Shown piece by piece: positions 51,312 through 59,330 of a stretch of 64,000 nt of DNA. The position numbers and the translations under genes were made by a program. The notes beneath the pieces were generated by a model. That model did not search any database. It was not told where the DNA came from and saw only the letters and a program-made list of their open reading frames with translations. The DNA is taken from the NCBI RefSeq assembly GCF_036985505.1, contig NZ_BTGQ01000003.1, positions 124,001 through 188,000 on the forward strand, in the 5' to 3' direction. Within the stretch, counting starts at the first letter, position 1, and each line of letters opens with the position of its first letter. This DNA is from Croceitalea sp947503285 (GTDB lineage: Bacteria; Bacteroidota; Bacteroidia; Flavobacteriales; Flavobacteriaceae).

Positions 51312-52208
51312 ATGGAATCTCAAGATACCACTTTCAACTATAAAATAATTCTAGCGGCATTGGTAGCGGTGATAATTGCTATGCTCATAGCTTTTTATTA
51401 CAGTTATGCCCAATCACGGAATGAGTTGAGTTATCTTGAGGATGAAAAAAAACTTCTGGTCAAAGAAATGACCTTGATGAAGGCGGAGGTAGATCGTTTA
51501 TCAGGTGAAAACGAAATCAATGAAATCGATCTGCGATCTTCTCAAGATCAGATACAAAACCTATTGGACTCCGTTGGCCAACTCAATTTTAATATCACGA
51601 AACTTCGAGAAAACCAGAAGGCACTTCGGGTGTTGGAAGCGAGGTATGACAGCCTGAAATTAAAGAACAACTTTTTACGCTATAACAACGGGGTGTTGAC
51701 CGAGCGGTACGAACGTACCCGTCGTGAAATTGACGAATTAAGGGGTAAAACCAGTTCTTTGCAACAAGCCGAAGCGTTGGCACGACAAAAAACCAAAGAG
51801 CTGGCCCGTGAACTAAAGGTCAAAAGCTATCTCAAAATGGAAGGTGCCGAGGGTAGTGGTTTTCGATTACGGGCGGGTAGACCGTTAAAAACCAATAAGG
51901 CTTCGACCATTGAAAAACTAAGGGGTTGCGTCACTATTTTAGGTAACCCGAATGAAGAAGGTGATGTAAAGGTCATCTATCTTCAGTTTTTGAATCCTGA
52001 TATGAAGGTTATTGAAGACAACGCCAATGTCGTTGCCGTTAGTGGTAATACCTATAGTAAACGGGTCGAGGTGGTCTATTTGGGCAAAGAATTAAGTGTT
52101 TGCGATGCGATAACCGTACCAGAAGGCTCGTTAACCGAAGGGATATACACCCTAAATGTTTTTGAAGACGAACGACTACTGTCCTCAACCGAATTTCAGT
52201 TAAAATAA
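51312..52208 (+). CDS. Membrane-anchored coiled-coil protein
   Basis: 298 residues. One transmembrane helix at about 11-30 (ILAALVAVIIAMLIAFYY), then a coiled coil from about 36 to 175 (LSYLEDEKKLLVKEMTLMKAEVDRL through EALARQKTKELARELKVK, key heptads only), then a compact beta domain of about 110 residues (GCVTILGNPNEEGDVKVIYLQ to LTEGIYTLNVFEDERLL). I recognise it as a common Bacteroidota neighbour of glyQS but not by function. It ends 37 bases before glyQS. Confidence 0.85.
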   Translation: MESQDTTFNYKIILAALVAVIIAMLIAFYYSYAQSRNELSYLEDEKKLLVKEMTLMKAEVDRLSGENEINEIDLRSSQDQIQNLLDSVGQLNFNITKLRENQKALRVLEARYDSLKLKNNFLRYNNGVLTERYERTRREIDELRGKTSSLQQAEALARQKTKELARELKVKSYLKMEGAEGSGFRLRAGRPLKTNKASTIEKLRGCVTILGNPNEEGDVKVIYLQFLNPDMKVIEDNANVVAVSGNTYSKRVEVVYLGKELSVCDAITVPEGSLTEGIYTLNVFEDERLLSSTEFQLK

Positions 52209-52234
52209 ACTTCACTCTTTTTGGCCATTATACT

Positions 52235-52242
52235 ATTTTTGC
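52235..52242 (+). promoter_or_regulatory. -7 box of glyQS
   Basis: TATTTTTG with three bases between it and the ATG, predicting a leaderless transcript. No good -33 TTG at the expected spacing. Confidence 0.45.
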
Positions 52243-52245
52243 GCA

Positions 52246-53787
52246 ATGGCAAAGCAAGAAGATATTTTCAAAAAGGTAATCTCACATGCCAAAGAATACG
52301 GTTATGTGTTTCAAAGTAGTGAGATTTATGATGGTTTGAGCGCGGTATATGATTATGCCCAGAATGGGGTTGAGCTCAAAAAGAATATTCGCGAATATTG
52401 GTGGCAGGCCATGGTACAGCTCAATGATAATATAGTTGGCTTGGATGCTGCTATTTTCATGCACCCCACTACTTGGAAAGCCTCAGGTCATGTTGATGCC
52501 TTTAATGATCCTTTGATAGATAATAAAGATTCTAAAAAAAGATATCGTGCCGATGTCTTGGTAGAAGATTATGTAGCGAAAATAGAAGCGAAAATCGATA
52601 AGGAAGTAGCCAAGGCGGCCAAACGTTTTGGCGACAGTTTTGATAAAGCACAGTTCTTAGAAACCAATAATCGTGTCGTTGACTACCAAAAAAAGGCCGA
52701 TGGTATTCTAAAGCGATTAGGGAAATCATTGGAAAATGAAGATTTGGCCGATGTTAAAGCCTTAATCGAGGAATTGGAAATTGCCTGTCCGCTTTCAGGT
52801 TCTAAAAACTGGACCGAGGTAAAACAGTTCAACTTGATGTTCGGCACCAAACTCGGTGCTTCGGCTGATTCTGCCATGGACCTATACCTACGCCCAGAAA
52901 CGGCGCAAGGTATTTTTGTAAACTTCTTGAATGTTCAAAAAACAGGACGGATGAAGATTCCGTTCGGAATCGCCCAGACCGGAAAAGCATTCCGCAATGA
53001 AATCGTGGCAAGACAATTTATTTTCAGGATGCGTGAGTTCGAACAGATGGAGATGCAATACTTCATCAAGCCAGGTACCCAACAAGAATGGTATGCTAAA
53101 TGGAAAGAGAAGCGTATGAATTGGCACTTATCATTGGGTATGGGCGCGGACAATTACCGTTTTCATGATCATGAAAAGTTGGCACATTACGCTGACGCTG
53201 CTGCGGATATTGAATTTAAATTTCCATTCGGATTTAAAGAATTGGAAGGAATCCATTCCAGAACCGATTTTGATTTGAGCCAACACGAAGCACATTCGGG
53301 TAAAAAACTACAGTATTTTGATCCAGAAGAGAACAAGAGCTATGTACCCTATGTTCTAGAAACATCCATTGGTTTAGATCGCATGTTTTTGGCCGTTTTC
53401 AGTAATTCATTACAAGAAGAAGAACTCGAAAATAATACCACGCGAACCGTTTTGAAATTACCGGCGGTATTGGCCCCTACAAAAGCAGCAATTTTGCCCT
53501 TGTTAAAACGCGATGGATTACCAGAGGTGGCGAAGAAATTAGTTGACGATTTAAAATGGGACTTCAACATTGCCTATGATGAAAAAGACGCGGTAGGGCG
53601 TCGCTACCGTCGACAAGATGCCGTCGGCACACCTTTTTGCATTACAGTCGACCATCAAACCTTAGAAGATGAAACGGTGACGATTCGGCATCGCGATACT
53701 ATGGAACAACAACGTGTTGCGATTACTGAGCTAAAGGGTATCATCGCTAAAGAAGTGGACATGCGCGAGTGGTTAAAGCGTATTTAA
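52246..53787 (+). CDS. glyS: Glycine-tRNA ligase, homodimeric type
   Basis: 513 residues, class II, eukaryote/archaea-like single-chain type (GlyQS). Motifs: SEIYDGLSAVYDYAQNGVELK, DPLIDNKDSKKRYRADVL, the motif-2 region IGKAFRNEIVARQFIFRMREFEQ read here as FRNEIVARQFIFRMREFEQ, and the ATP site EASHSGKK/SIGLDRMFLAV region with LETSIGLDRM. The C-terminal anticodon domain ends HRDTMEQQRVAI. Full length. It probably has its own leaderless promoter. Confidence 0.97.
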   Translation: MAKQEDIFKKVISHAKEYGYVFQSSEIYDGLSAVYDYAQNGVELKKNIREYWWQAMVQLNDNIVGLDAAIFMHPTTWKASGHVDAFNDPLIDNKDSKKRYRADVLVEDYVAKIEAKIDKEVAKAAKRFGDSFDKAQFLETNNRVVDYQKKADGILKRLGKSLENEDLADVKALIEELEIACPLSGSKNWTEVKQFNLMFGTKLGASADSAMDLYLRPETAQGIFVNFLNVQKTGRMKIPFGIAQTGKAFRNEIVARQFIFRMREFEQMEMQYFIKPGTQQEWYAKWKEKRMNWHLSLGMGADNYRFHDHEKLAHYADAAADIEFKFPFGFKELEGIHSRTDFDLSQHEAHSGKKLQYFDPEENKSYVPYVLETSIGLDRMFLAVFSNSLQEEELENNTTRTVLKLPAVLAPTKAAILPLLKRDGLPEVAKKLVDDLKWDFNIAYDEKDAVGRRYRRQDAVGTPFCITVDHQTLEDETVTIRHRDTMEQQRVAITELKGIIAKEVDMREWLKRI

Positions 53788-53982
53788 ATTTCGATACTAA
53801 AAGTAGCGGAACGATTTGCACATTGTTGTATGTTATTGTGCTTCAAAGTGTGCGCAAATTCTGATGTTCCTTTTTTTGATTTTACATGATTAGGGGCAGC
53901 ACCTTATCTCGGTATTGGATTATGTAAATGGATTGCCTAATAATGCACTTTGTTCAAAAATTGACCTAAAAAGGCCCGCTTT

Positions 53983-54345
53983 TCATCTAGGCGTTTTGCT
54001 GGCTTTTATTTTTTCCTCTAACAACGCGATAGCTTTCACAATCAATGGGTCCGTACCATTACGTATTTCTTCAGGCCGGTTTACCAACTTATGGTCAGAG
54101 GGTGGATTCCAACACCCTCATAATTCACCATATCAGGTGAAAAATATTGTTGGTGTGATAGCGTCACCTCTCATTTATTAGGTAGTCTAAAACCATATTG
54201 ATTAGAGAGCATACCATCGGTATTGTCACCAACGATTGTGACATATGGTAATTCTCGCATGGCTAGGATAAACTCCTCGTCTGCACTGGCCGTTCAATCA
54301 CTTATCATTGCCCTAGGCATAAAGCCAAAACCTTGTTTTGATGGT
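53983..54345 (-). pseudogene. Decayed C-terminal remnant of an S41 (tail-specific) peptidase
   Basis: Minus-strand conceptual translation gives FMPRAMISD, stop, TASADEEFILAMRELPYVTI and VGDNTDGMLSNQYGFRLPN, stop, then EVTLSHQQYFSPDMVNYEGVGI; after one lost base it continues SDHKLVNRPEEIRNG and DPLIVKAIALLEE. This is the S41/C-terminal-processing-peptidase catalytic end (TASAdE Ser region, GDNTDG, YEGVGI). Internal TGA codons lie at 54294-54296 and 54171-54173; a one-base deletion lies near 54102; another shift lies near 54310. No start or N-terminal half remains. It fills most of the 624-base gap after glyQS. Confidence 0.75.
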
Positions 54346-54411
54346 CTTTGTAGATATGCCCAACCTTTTTAAATTACCCTGACTATCCACATATTGCGGT
54401 GATATAATGGG

Positions 54412-54936
54412 TTATTTTTTTAGAACCCCTAAATAGTCGATCCAAGGTCCAACTTCGTTTTTGTATTGTTTCGCCATAACCCGTGATATTTGCGCTAAAT
54501 GACCTAAATCGTGAACGGCCCAAGTTGAAATAAGTTGCTTTAGATTCACTTCTCCGAATTCCGGGTGGATTCCAGTTCGATTCAAATCGTTACTTGTAAT
54601 ATTTAGGGTATTCAATTCGTTCAGGTTCCTCTTTCTTAATTCCTTAAATTCATGTATTAGTTCACTAATTGTCTTTTCTTGGTTTTCGGTCAGTTGGGCA
54701 AATCTGTCAAATGGTTCAAAAAGTCTGTTTTCAGATTCGCTTAAAATCGTTTTTATTCTTACCATCCAGTCTGTTTTCTCACCAAAAATTAAATGCCCCA
54801 CAATATCAAATGGACTCCAAGTATTTTCACCTTCGTTATTTTCAATCCATTCCTTAGATAAACCGTTCAGTAAAGCATCTAAAACTTGAGGGGTTCTCGC
54901 TAAAATTTCCAATGATTTACTTAATTCGAAGTTCAT
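54412..54936 (-). CDS. DinB-like protein
   Basis: 174 residues, cytoplasmic. LEILARTPQVLDALLNGL starts a helical bundle, WSPFDIVGHLIFGEKTDWMVR carries the first His, and WAVHDLGHLAQISRVMAKQYK the second pair; the ending EVGPWIDYLGVLK is typical of the DinB_2 type. The function is unknown. First in the minus-strand accessory run that extends to the end of the window. Confidence 0.88.
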   Translation of the reverse strand: MNFELSKSLEILARTPQVLDALLNGLSKEWIENNEGENTWSPFDIVGHLIFGEKTDWMVRIKTILSESENRLFEPFDRFAQLTENQEKTISELIHEFKELRKRNLNELNTLNITSNDLNRTGIHPEFGEVNLKQLISTWAVHDLGHLAQISRVMAKQYKNEVGPWIDYLGVLKK

Positions 54937-55054
54937 GCTTACGTTTCTAATTGACTACAACAAAATCATGGCCGTCTGATGAAAATTATTTGTTTAAGTT
55001 ACCATGGTAAGAACTTGTTGTTTACCTCAGTTCTTTGTTGGCACCAGTTTTCAT

Positions 55055-55675
55055 TCATAATATGGCATAACCTAAATGGAACTGAAGGCCATTATTACGA
55101 AGACTATTTACTTTGTTTAACCCTAAAAAATATCGAATGCTCAAATTAAGTCTGTCAGTTGCATGGAAGGATAAATCAAGGTCTCCTGAAATACTAAAGT
55201 GATCAAGTTGTTCATTTTGAAAAAAGATTATACCATCATTAACTAAAAATCTTTCATTGTTTGAAATTAATAACCCAAGTTGAGGTCCCAACGAAAAATC
55301 CAACCTATTGATCAACTTTAATTTAAATAGAATAGGTAGGGTCAAATATTCATCTTTTACTTCTTGATTGAGTTCTGCGGTTTCAGTCCTCCCTCCATTT
55401 CCATCATTAAATCCGTAAGATTCCATATTAATATTCTGGGATGTATACAATAATTCTAGTTTTAGACCAATACGATTATTAAACATGAAATCTGAAAATA
55501 ATCCTAAATCCAGACCAAGTTGGTTATTGAATTCCATACTTTTCAAATCCACCATTTTTGGCACTGTGTAATTTGCTCCAATTTTTAACCCAAATTCAAC
55601 ATTGTTAGTTGTTTGCGCAATTATACTTCTTACAGATAGGATTAGTATTAAAATTAGGATAGGTCTTTTTTTCAT
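55055..55675 (-). CDS. PorT-like outer-membrane beta-barrel protein
   Basis: 206 residues. Signal peptide (MKKRPILILILILSVRSIIAQ), then alternating amphipathic strands (FGLKIGANYTVPKM, NRIGLKLELLYTSQNI, FSLGPQLGLLIS, RLNLSIRYFLGLN) and a final FHLGYAIL. It matches the 8-strand OMP_b-brl_2/PorT group of flavobacteria. Probably a small outer-membrane protein, ligand unknown. A CAAACGGTCTCGACTATG element lies upstream at 55704. Confidence 0.85.
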   Translation of the reverse strand: MKKRPILILILILSVRSIIAQTTNNVEFGLKIGANYTVPKMVDLKSMEFNNQLGLDLGLFSDFMFNNRIGLKLELLYTSQNINMESYGFNDGNGGRTETAELNQEVKDEYLTLPILFKLKLINRLDFSLGPQLGLLISNNERFLVNDGIIFFQNEQLDHFSISGDLDLSFHATDRLNLSIRYFLGLNKVNSLRNNGLQFHLGYAIL

Positions 55676-55842
55676 TGGGATTGTTTGAATTTGATAAATG
55701 GTTACAAACGGTCTCGACTATGATACTGTAGCGGATTTTTACGCACTAACTTTTCGGTTAGACACAGAATCTAAAAATAAAAAACGGTTTCGACAAAGCA
55801 CTAAAACGGCTATTATTTTCATACAATTTTGGCGGTAGTTGT

Positions 55843-56955
55843 TTATTCAGATTTTCTTTTCATTCCAAAAAGCACTCTTGTGATTCTAAAAGGATAAATT
55901 ATTAAACGATATATAAGTACAATTACAATAAATGAGCTAGTTAAAAGTAGTGTTATTTTAATTGGAATATCGAAGTTCATTTGAATGATGAAATAGGCGA
56001 AAACTACAATTACGGTTTGGTGTAAAATGTAGAATGGGTAGATAGCCTCATTCATTTTTTTTAGCCATGGACTTGGCCTATTTAAATAAATTTGGCCATA
56101 GCCCAACAGTGTCAACACAAAACTCCAACCCAACAAACAGCACAAGCCATACCAAATATCCCAACGGATTGAAATGCTTACATATGGTTCTACTATATTA
56201 TTTGGTATGAAGTAGTAACCGTAAAATGAAAATGAACTGATTATAAAAACGATTAAATGAAAACGTCTAAACTTTTTTAGATTGTCCCAAAATAATTGAG
56301 AGCTTGCAAACAGAATACCAGTTATAAAAAAATAAGTGTAGAAAAAAGTCTCGGAAAAGTTTGTTAAGGAAGAAGATCCTGTTGGATAATATCTTTTAAG
56401 TAGCATAGTGAAAATTATTAATGGAAAACCTCCTAATAATAAACCGACTTTATATGAACTCATTTTTACAAACCAATTCTTAAAACTTTGGGATTTTTTA
56501 GACTTAAGAAAAATTATTAATGGGATTGCAAGAATTGAAATGACATATAAATTCTCTATAAACCATAGGTGATTTGTTTCAAATCGTCCATCTTTATATA
56601 TCTGCCAATAGGAACTAAATTCATTAATATATTGATAATAGGTTTGAGGTGGCACAATAAATAGGACGCCAAAAATTAACGGAATTATAAGTCTGCCCGT
56701 TCTTTCTTTAAAAAATTGTTGCCAATTACGCTTTGAAAATGCGAGCACTGTTCCAGTACCCGATATTAAAAAAAGTAAGGGTAGTCTAAATTGTTCAAAA
56801 TAGACCATAATGTCGTCCAGTACTTTACTGGATTCGGAATTCATAATATGAAAACCATCGCCATTAAAAGGCATACCTATATGGTGGCAATAGACTGCCA
56901 AAATAGCTATGACTCTTAGCCAGTCCAAATCATATCTTCTTGTTGTAGTATCCAC
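55843..56955 (-). CDS. Acyltransferase family 3 membrane protein
   Basis: 370 residues, about ten transmembrane helices. The conserved start RRYDLDWLRVIAILAVYCHHIGMPF has the catalytic His pair, and LLFLISGTGTVLAFSKR with the basic FKERTGRLIIPLIFG follows. The family transfers acyl groups to sugars, glucans (OpgC type) or lipids; the acceptor is unknown. Codon use and AT content are like the neighbouring accessory genes. Confidence 0.9.
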   Translation of the reverse strand: MDTTTRRYDLDWLRVIAILAVYCHHIGMPFNGDGFHIMNSESSKVLDDIMVYFEQFRLPLLFLISGTGTVLAFSKRNWQQFFKERTGRLIIPLIFGVLFIVPPQTYYQYINEFSSYWQIYKDGRFETNHLWFIENLYVISILAIPLIIFLKSKKSQSFKNWFVKMSSYKVGLLLGGFPLIIFTMLLKRYYPTGSSSLTNFSETFFYTYFFITGILFASSQLFWDNLKKFRRFHLIVFIISSFSFYGYYFIPNNIVEPYVSISIRWDIWYGLCCLLGWSFVLTLLGYGQIYLNRPSPWLKKMNEAIYPFYILHQTVIVVFAYFIIQMNFDIPIKITLLLTSSFIVIVLIYRLIIYPFRITRVLFGMKRKSE

Positions 56956-57047
56956 TAATTTTGTTTTTTGGCAATTATAAAAACAAAATCAATGTGATTT
57001 ATGGTCAAGTGACAATTGACAAAACAGAGTGCCGAAATGCAAGCTTG

Positions 57048-57920
57048 CTATTTACTTATATTTGAATAAAATCGATTAAAGTCTTGAATTTTAGACCGAG
57101 AAACAGGAACAGTACCTTGGTTATATTCTTTCAAATTTAGCGCATAGCCCTGGGCGTTTCCCGAAATGGATGTAATAGCCTTTAGATTTACAATGTATGA
57201 GCGATGCACCTTCAGAATGAAAGGGAAAGAACTTAGTTGCTTATCAAATTCTTTTAAGGTTAGTCTTTTTAAGTGTTTTTCAAATCCGTTTGAAGTAGTG
57301 TGAAATATTTCGAGATAATTTCCATCCACTTTTGCAAAAAGAAAAGTTTGTATATGCAGCTCAAAATTTTCTTCTACGATTGGTGTTTGAATTTGAGCAA
57401 CTGTATCGACTTCTTTTAAATTTTGCTGATTAATTGGTATTCTTTTTAAAACAGTTGAGTGTTTATAAATTAGGCGCTCTAAGTTAAGGGGTAAGATGAT
57501 TATCAAAAGTAAACTTCCAACTAGAAAAGTATTCCGAATTTCTTCCCAGAAATATCTAAAAGACCAATTATCAGGATTAGTGTAAATAAAATCCCTAATT
57601 AGGAAACTAGCAAGACCTATAAGAAAAAGTATTATAGCCAAATGCAAAAACTCTTTTCCTAAAGTCCAATTTTCAATTTTTTTAACGGATTTTTTTAGAA
57701 AATAAGCATAAACGAAAGCAATTGGTACCGGAATTACCGAATGCAAAACAACAATCCAAAGACTATTTATTTTGTGTTCAGCAACATTTACAATAAAGGG
57801 TTTAAAGAGATAAGTAAAAAGAAAACTAACTATTGAAATATAACAAAGAATGAAAAACACTTTTTTCAATTCCTCGTAATAGAAAGGGTAAGGTTGTCTT
57901 ATGTAGGTTTCAATTTTCAT
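57048..57920 (-). CDS. Membrane-bound LytTR-type transcriptional regulator
   Basis: 290 residues. Four hydrophobic segments lie at about 20-45, 55-75, 88-105 and 130-150; then comes a LytTR DNA-binding domain from about 190 (FLFAKVDGNYLEIFHTTSNG, LTLKEFDKQL, LKVHRSYIVNLKAITSI, LNLKEYNQGTVPVSRSKIQDF). No receiver domain, so the membrane part probably acts as the sensor. The target is not evident; the neighbouring acyltransferase gene is 92 bases downstream. Confidence 0.9.
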   Translation of the reverse strand: MKIETYIRQPYPFYYEELKKVFFILCYISIVSFLFTYLFKPFIVNVAEHKINSLWIVVLHSVIPVPIAFVYAYFLKKSVKKIENWTLGKEFLHLAIILFLIGLASFLIRDFIYTNPDNWSFRYFWEEIRNTFLVGSLLLIIILPLNLERLIYKHSTVLKRIPINQQNLKEVDTVAQIQTPIVEENFELHIQTFLFAKVDGNYLEIFHTTSNGFEKHLKRLTLKEFDKQLSSFPFILKVHRSYIVNLKAITSISGNAQGYALNLKEYNQGTVPVSRSKIQDFNRFYSNISK

Positions 57921-57961
57921 TTACTGTTCAAAGTCAATCTCGGTAGTTTTTCAATTACCGC

Positions 57962-58097
57962 CAACGGTTGGGCTATGAGTAGTTGCGTGGTTTAGTACTT
58001 AACTCTGCAAGTATGCACCTAACTGAAAATCTGCGAGTCCCGACGCTTCGGGATTCAGAAGTAGGCGAGAACAAGCAATTACTCATAGCCATTGTTG
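57962..58097. repeat. Palindromic spacer element D
   Basis: Imperfect inverted repeat. Outer arms 57962-57992 (CAACGGTTGGGCTATGAGTA) and 58071-58097 (ACTCATAGCCATTGTTG) share a long GCTATGAGTA/TACTCATAGC core. The apical perfect hairpin TCCCGA-CGCT-TCGGGA lies at 58038-58053. The stop codon and last residues of the serine hydrolase gene lie in the right arm. Confidence 0.7.
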
Positions 58098-59218
58098 TGT
58101 GCAGTTATTTCTTTTTTAATGTTTAAAGCGAGTTCTTCAAGCCTATCATCTATTCCTTTTGATAGTGCGTTACCTCCGAAACTGGCATTTGATAATACAG
58201 CAATTCCAATGTTAGTTTCTGGGAAAACCATAAGCCAATTCTGCATTCCCCAAATTCCACCGTGATGACGATAACATACTTCGTTCTCAATTTCAACAAT
58301 ATTCCAATGATATCCGATATCAAAACCGTATTGGGTCTTGAAAAAGTTTTTATGGGATTCTTGAACTTCTGGTATTGATTCGTTCAAATGGTATTTGATA
58401 TACTTGATTAAATCCTTTGTGTTTGAATGAATGCCAGCAATTCCGCCCCAAAGATTGTTTTGAAAATGCTCTTGTGGTTGCTTCTCTCCATTGTAGCCTT
58501 GTATCAACAAAATTTTGTCGTTTGCATTGAGGACAAATTTGGTGTTTGTCATTTCGTTTGGTTCTAAAATATATTGCTCAATCAGTTTTTGATATGGAAC
58601 TCCATAAGTTTTTTCAAGGATATATGCAGTTATTTCAGGTGCAGTATTTGAGTATTGGAATTCCGTTCCGGGTTTAGAATTTATTTCTACCTGATGCAAT
58701 CCATTCCAAAATGCTTTCTTGTTTTCATCATCAGGTGGAAAATTTGGAAAACCGCCTGTATGAGTTATGATATCTTTAATTGTTATTTTTTCTCCTTCGT
58801 ATTCAAAATTGGGATATTCCTGTGGCAAATAGTTACGAATATCATGGTCAAGCGATATTTTACCATCAAGAACCGCCTTTGCAACCATTGTTCCGGTAAA
58901 GGTCTTGGTTACAGAGGCCAGTTCATAAAGCGTAGAGTCGGTTGGTGGGTTTTTCTTGTTTGGATTTTGTTCGCCAAAATGAAATGTAGTTTCTTTTCCG
59001 TTATTGTAGAGTGCAATTGAAACGGAATGAATTCTGTCATCATCTAAAAACTCGGTAGCAAAATGTTCGACAATTTCCTCTGGGCTTTTGTTCTCGATTG
59101 ATTTATTTCGATTGCAACTGACTATTAAAAAAGTTACAAATCCAAAAAGTATTGTTTTCTGAATGTTTCTTATCAATGTTTTTCGATTTTTGGTAATTGC
59201 ACACAACGTTTGGTGCAT
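58079..59218 (-). CDS. Serine hydrolase, beta-lactamase/DD-peptidase fold, lipoprotein
   Basis: 379 residues as read from the ATG at 59218. The first residues (MHQTLCAIT) are encoded by the spacer repeat, and a TTG at 59176 would give a cleaner lipoprotein signal (IRNIQKTILFGFVTFLIVSC). The active site is S102-V-T-K105, followed by QYSNTAPE (Y-x-N) and HHGGIWG (H-x-G). Class C beta-lactamase-like, probably an esterase or peptidase at the membrane. The last residues (ITAHNNGYE) are also encoded by the downstream repeat. Confidence 0.88.
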   Translation of the reverse strand: MHQTLCAITKNRKTLIRNIQKTILFGFVTFLIVSCNRNKSIENKSPEEIVEHFATEFLDDDRIHSVSIALYNNGKETTFHFGEQNPNKKNPPTDSTLYELASVTKTFTGTMVAKAVLDGKISLDHDIRNYLPQEYPNFEYEGEKITIKDIITHTGGFPNFPPDDENKKAFWNGLHQVEINSKPGTEFQYSNTAPEITAYILEKTYGVPYQKLIEQYILEPNEMTNTKFVLNANDKILLIQGYNGEKQPQEHFQNNLWGGIAGIHSNTKDLIKYIKYHLNESIPEVQESHKNFFKTQYGFDIGYHWNIVEIENEVCYRHHGGIWGMQNWLMVFPETNIGIAVLSNASFGGNALSKGIDDRLEELALNIKKEITAHNNGYE

Positions 59219-59330
59219 TGTTAGTTACGTGGTTCAGTAACTAATTTAATAAACAAGAACTTGCCAGAAAAAATTCCGAAGGAATTTTCAAGTAGGCGAG
59301 AACCAAGCAATTGATTATACATGCTGTTTT
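59204..59330. repeat. Palindromic spacer element E
   Basis: Related to element D: it shares AGTAGGCGAGAAC and AAGCAATT on the right and ACGTGGTT followed by AGTA on the left. The apical hairpin is AAAATTCC-GAA-GGAATTTT (59270-59288). It sits between the stop codon of the upstream hydrolase and the start of the next gene. Confidence 0.65.

Noticed and set aside
53915..54181. 88-codon plus-strand frame after glyQS
   Set aside because: Its opposite strand reads as the decayed S41 peptidase, so this frame is antisense to a fossil.
59204..59218. Considering MHQTLCAIT as the natural N-terminus of the serine hydrolase
   Set aside because: These codons belong to spacer E, and a normal lipoprotein signal begins only after them; kept as the formal start but doubted.
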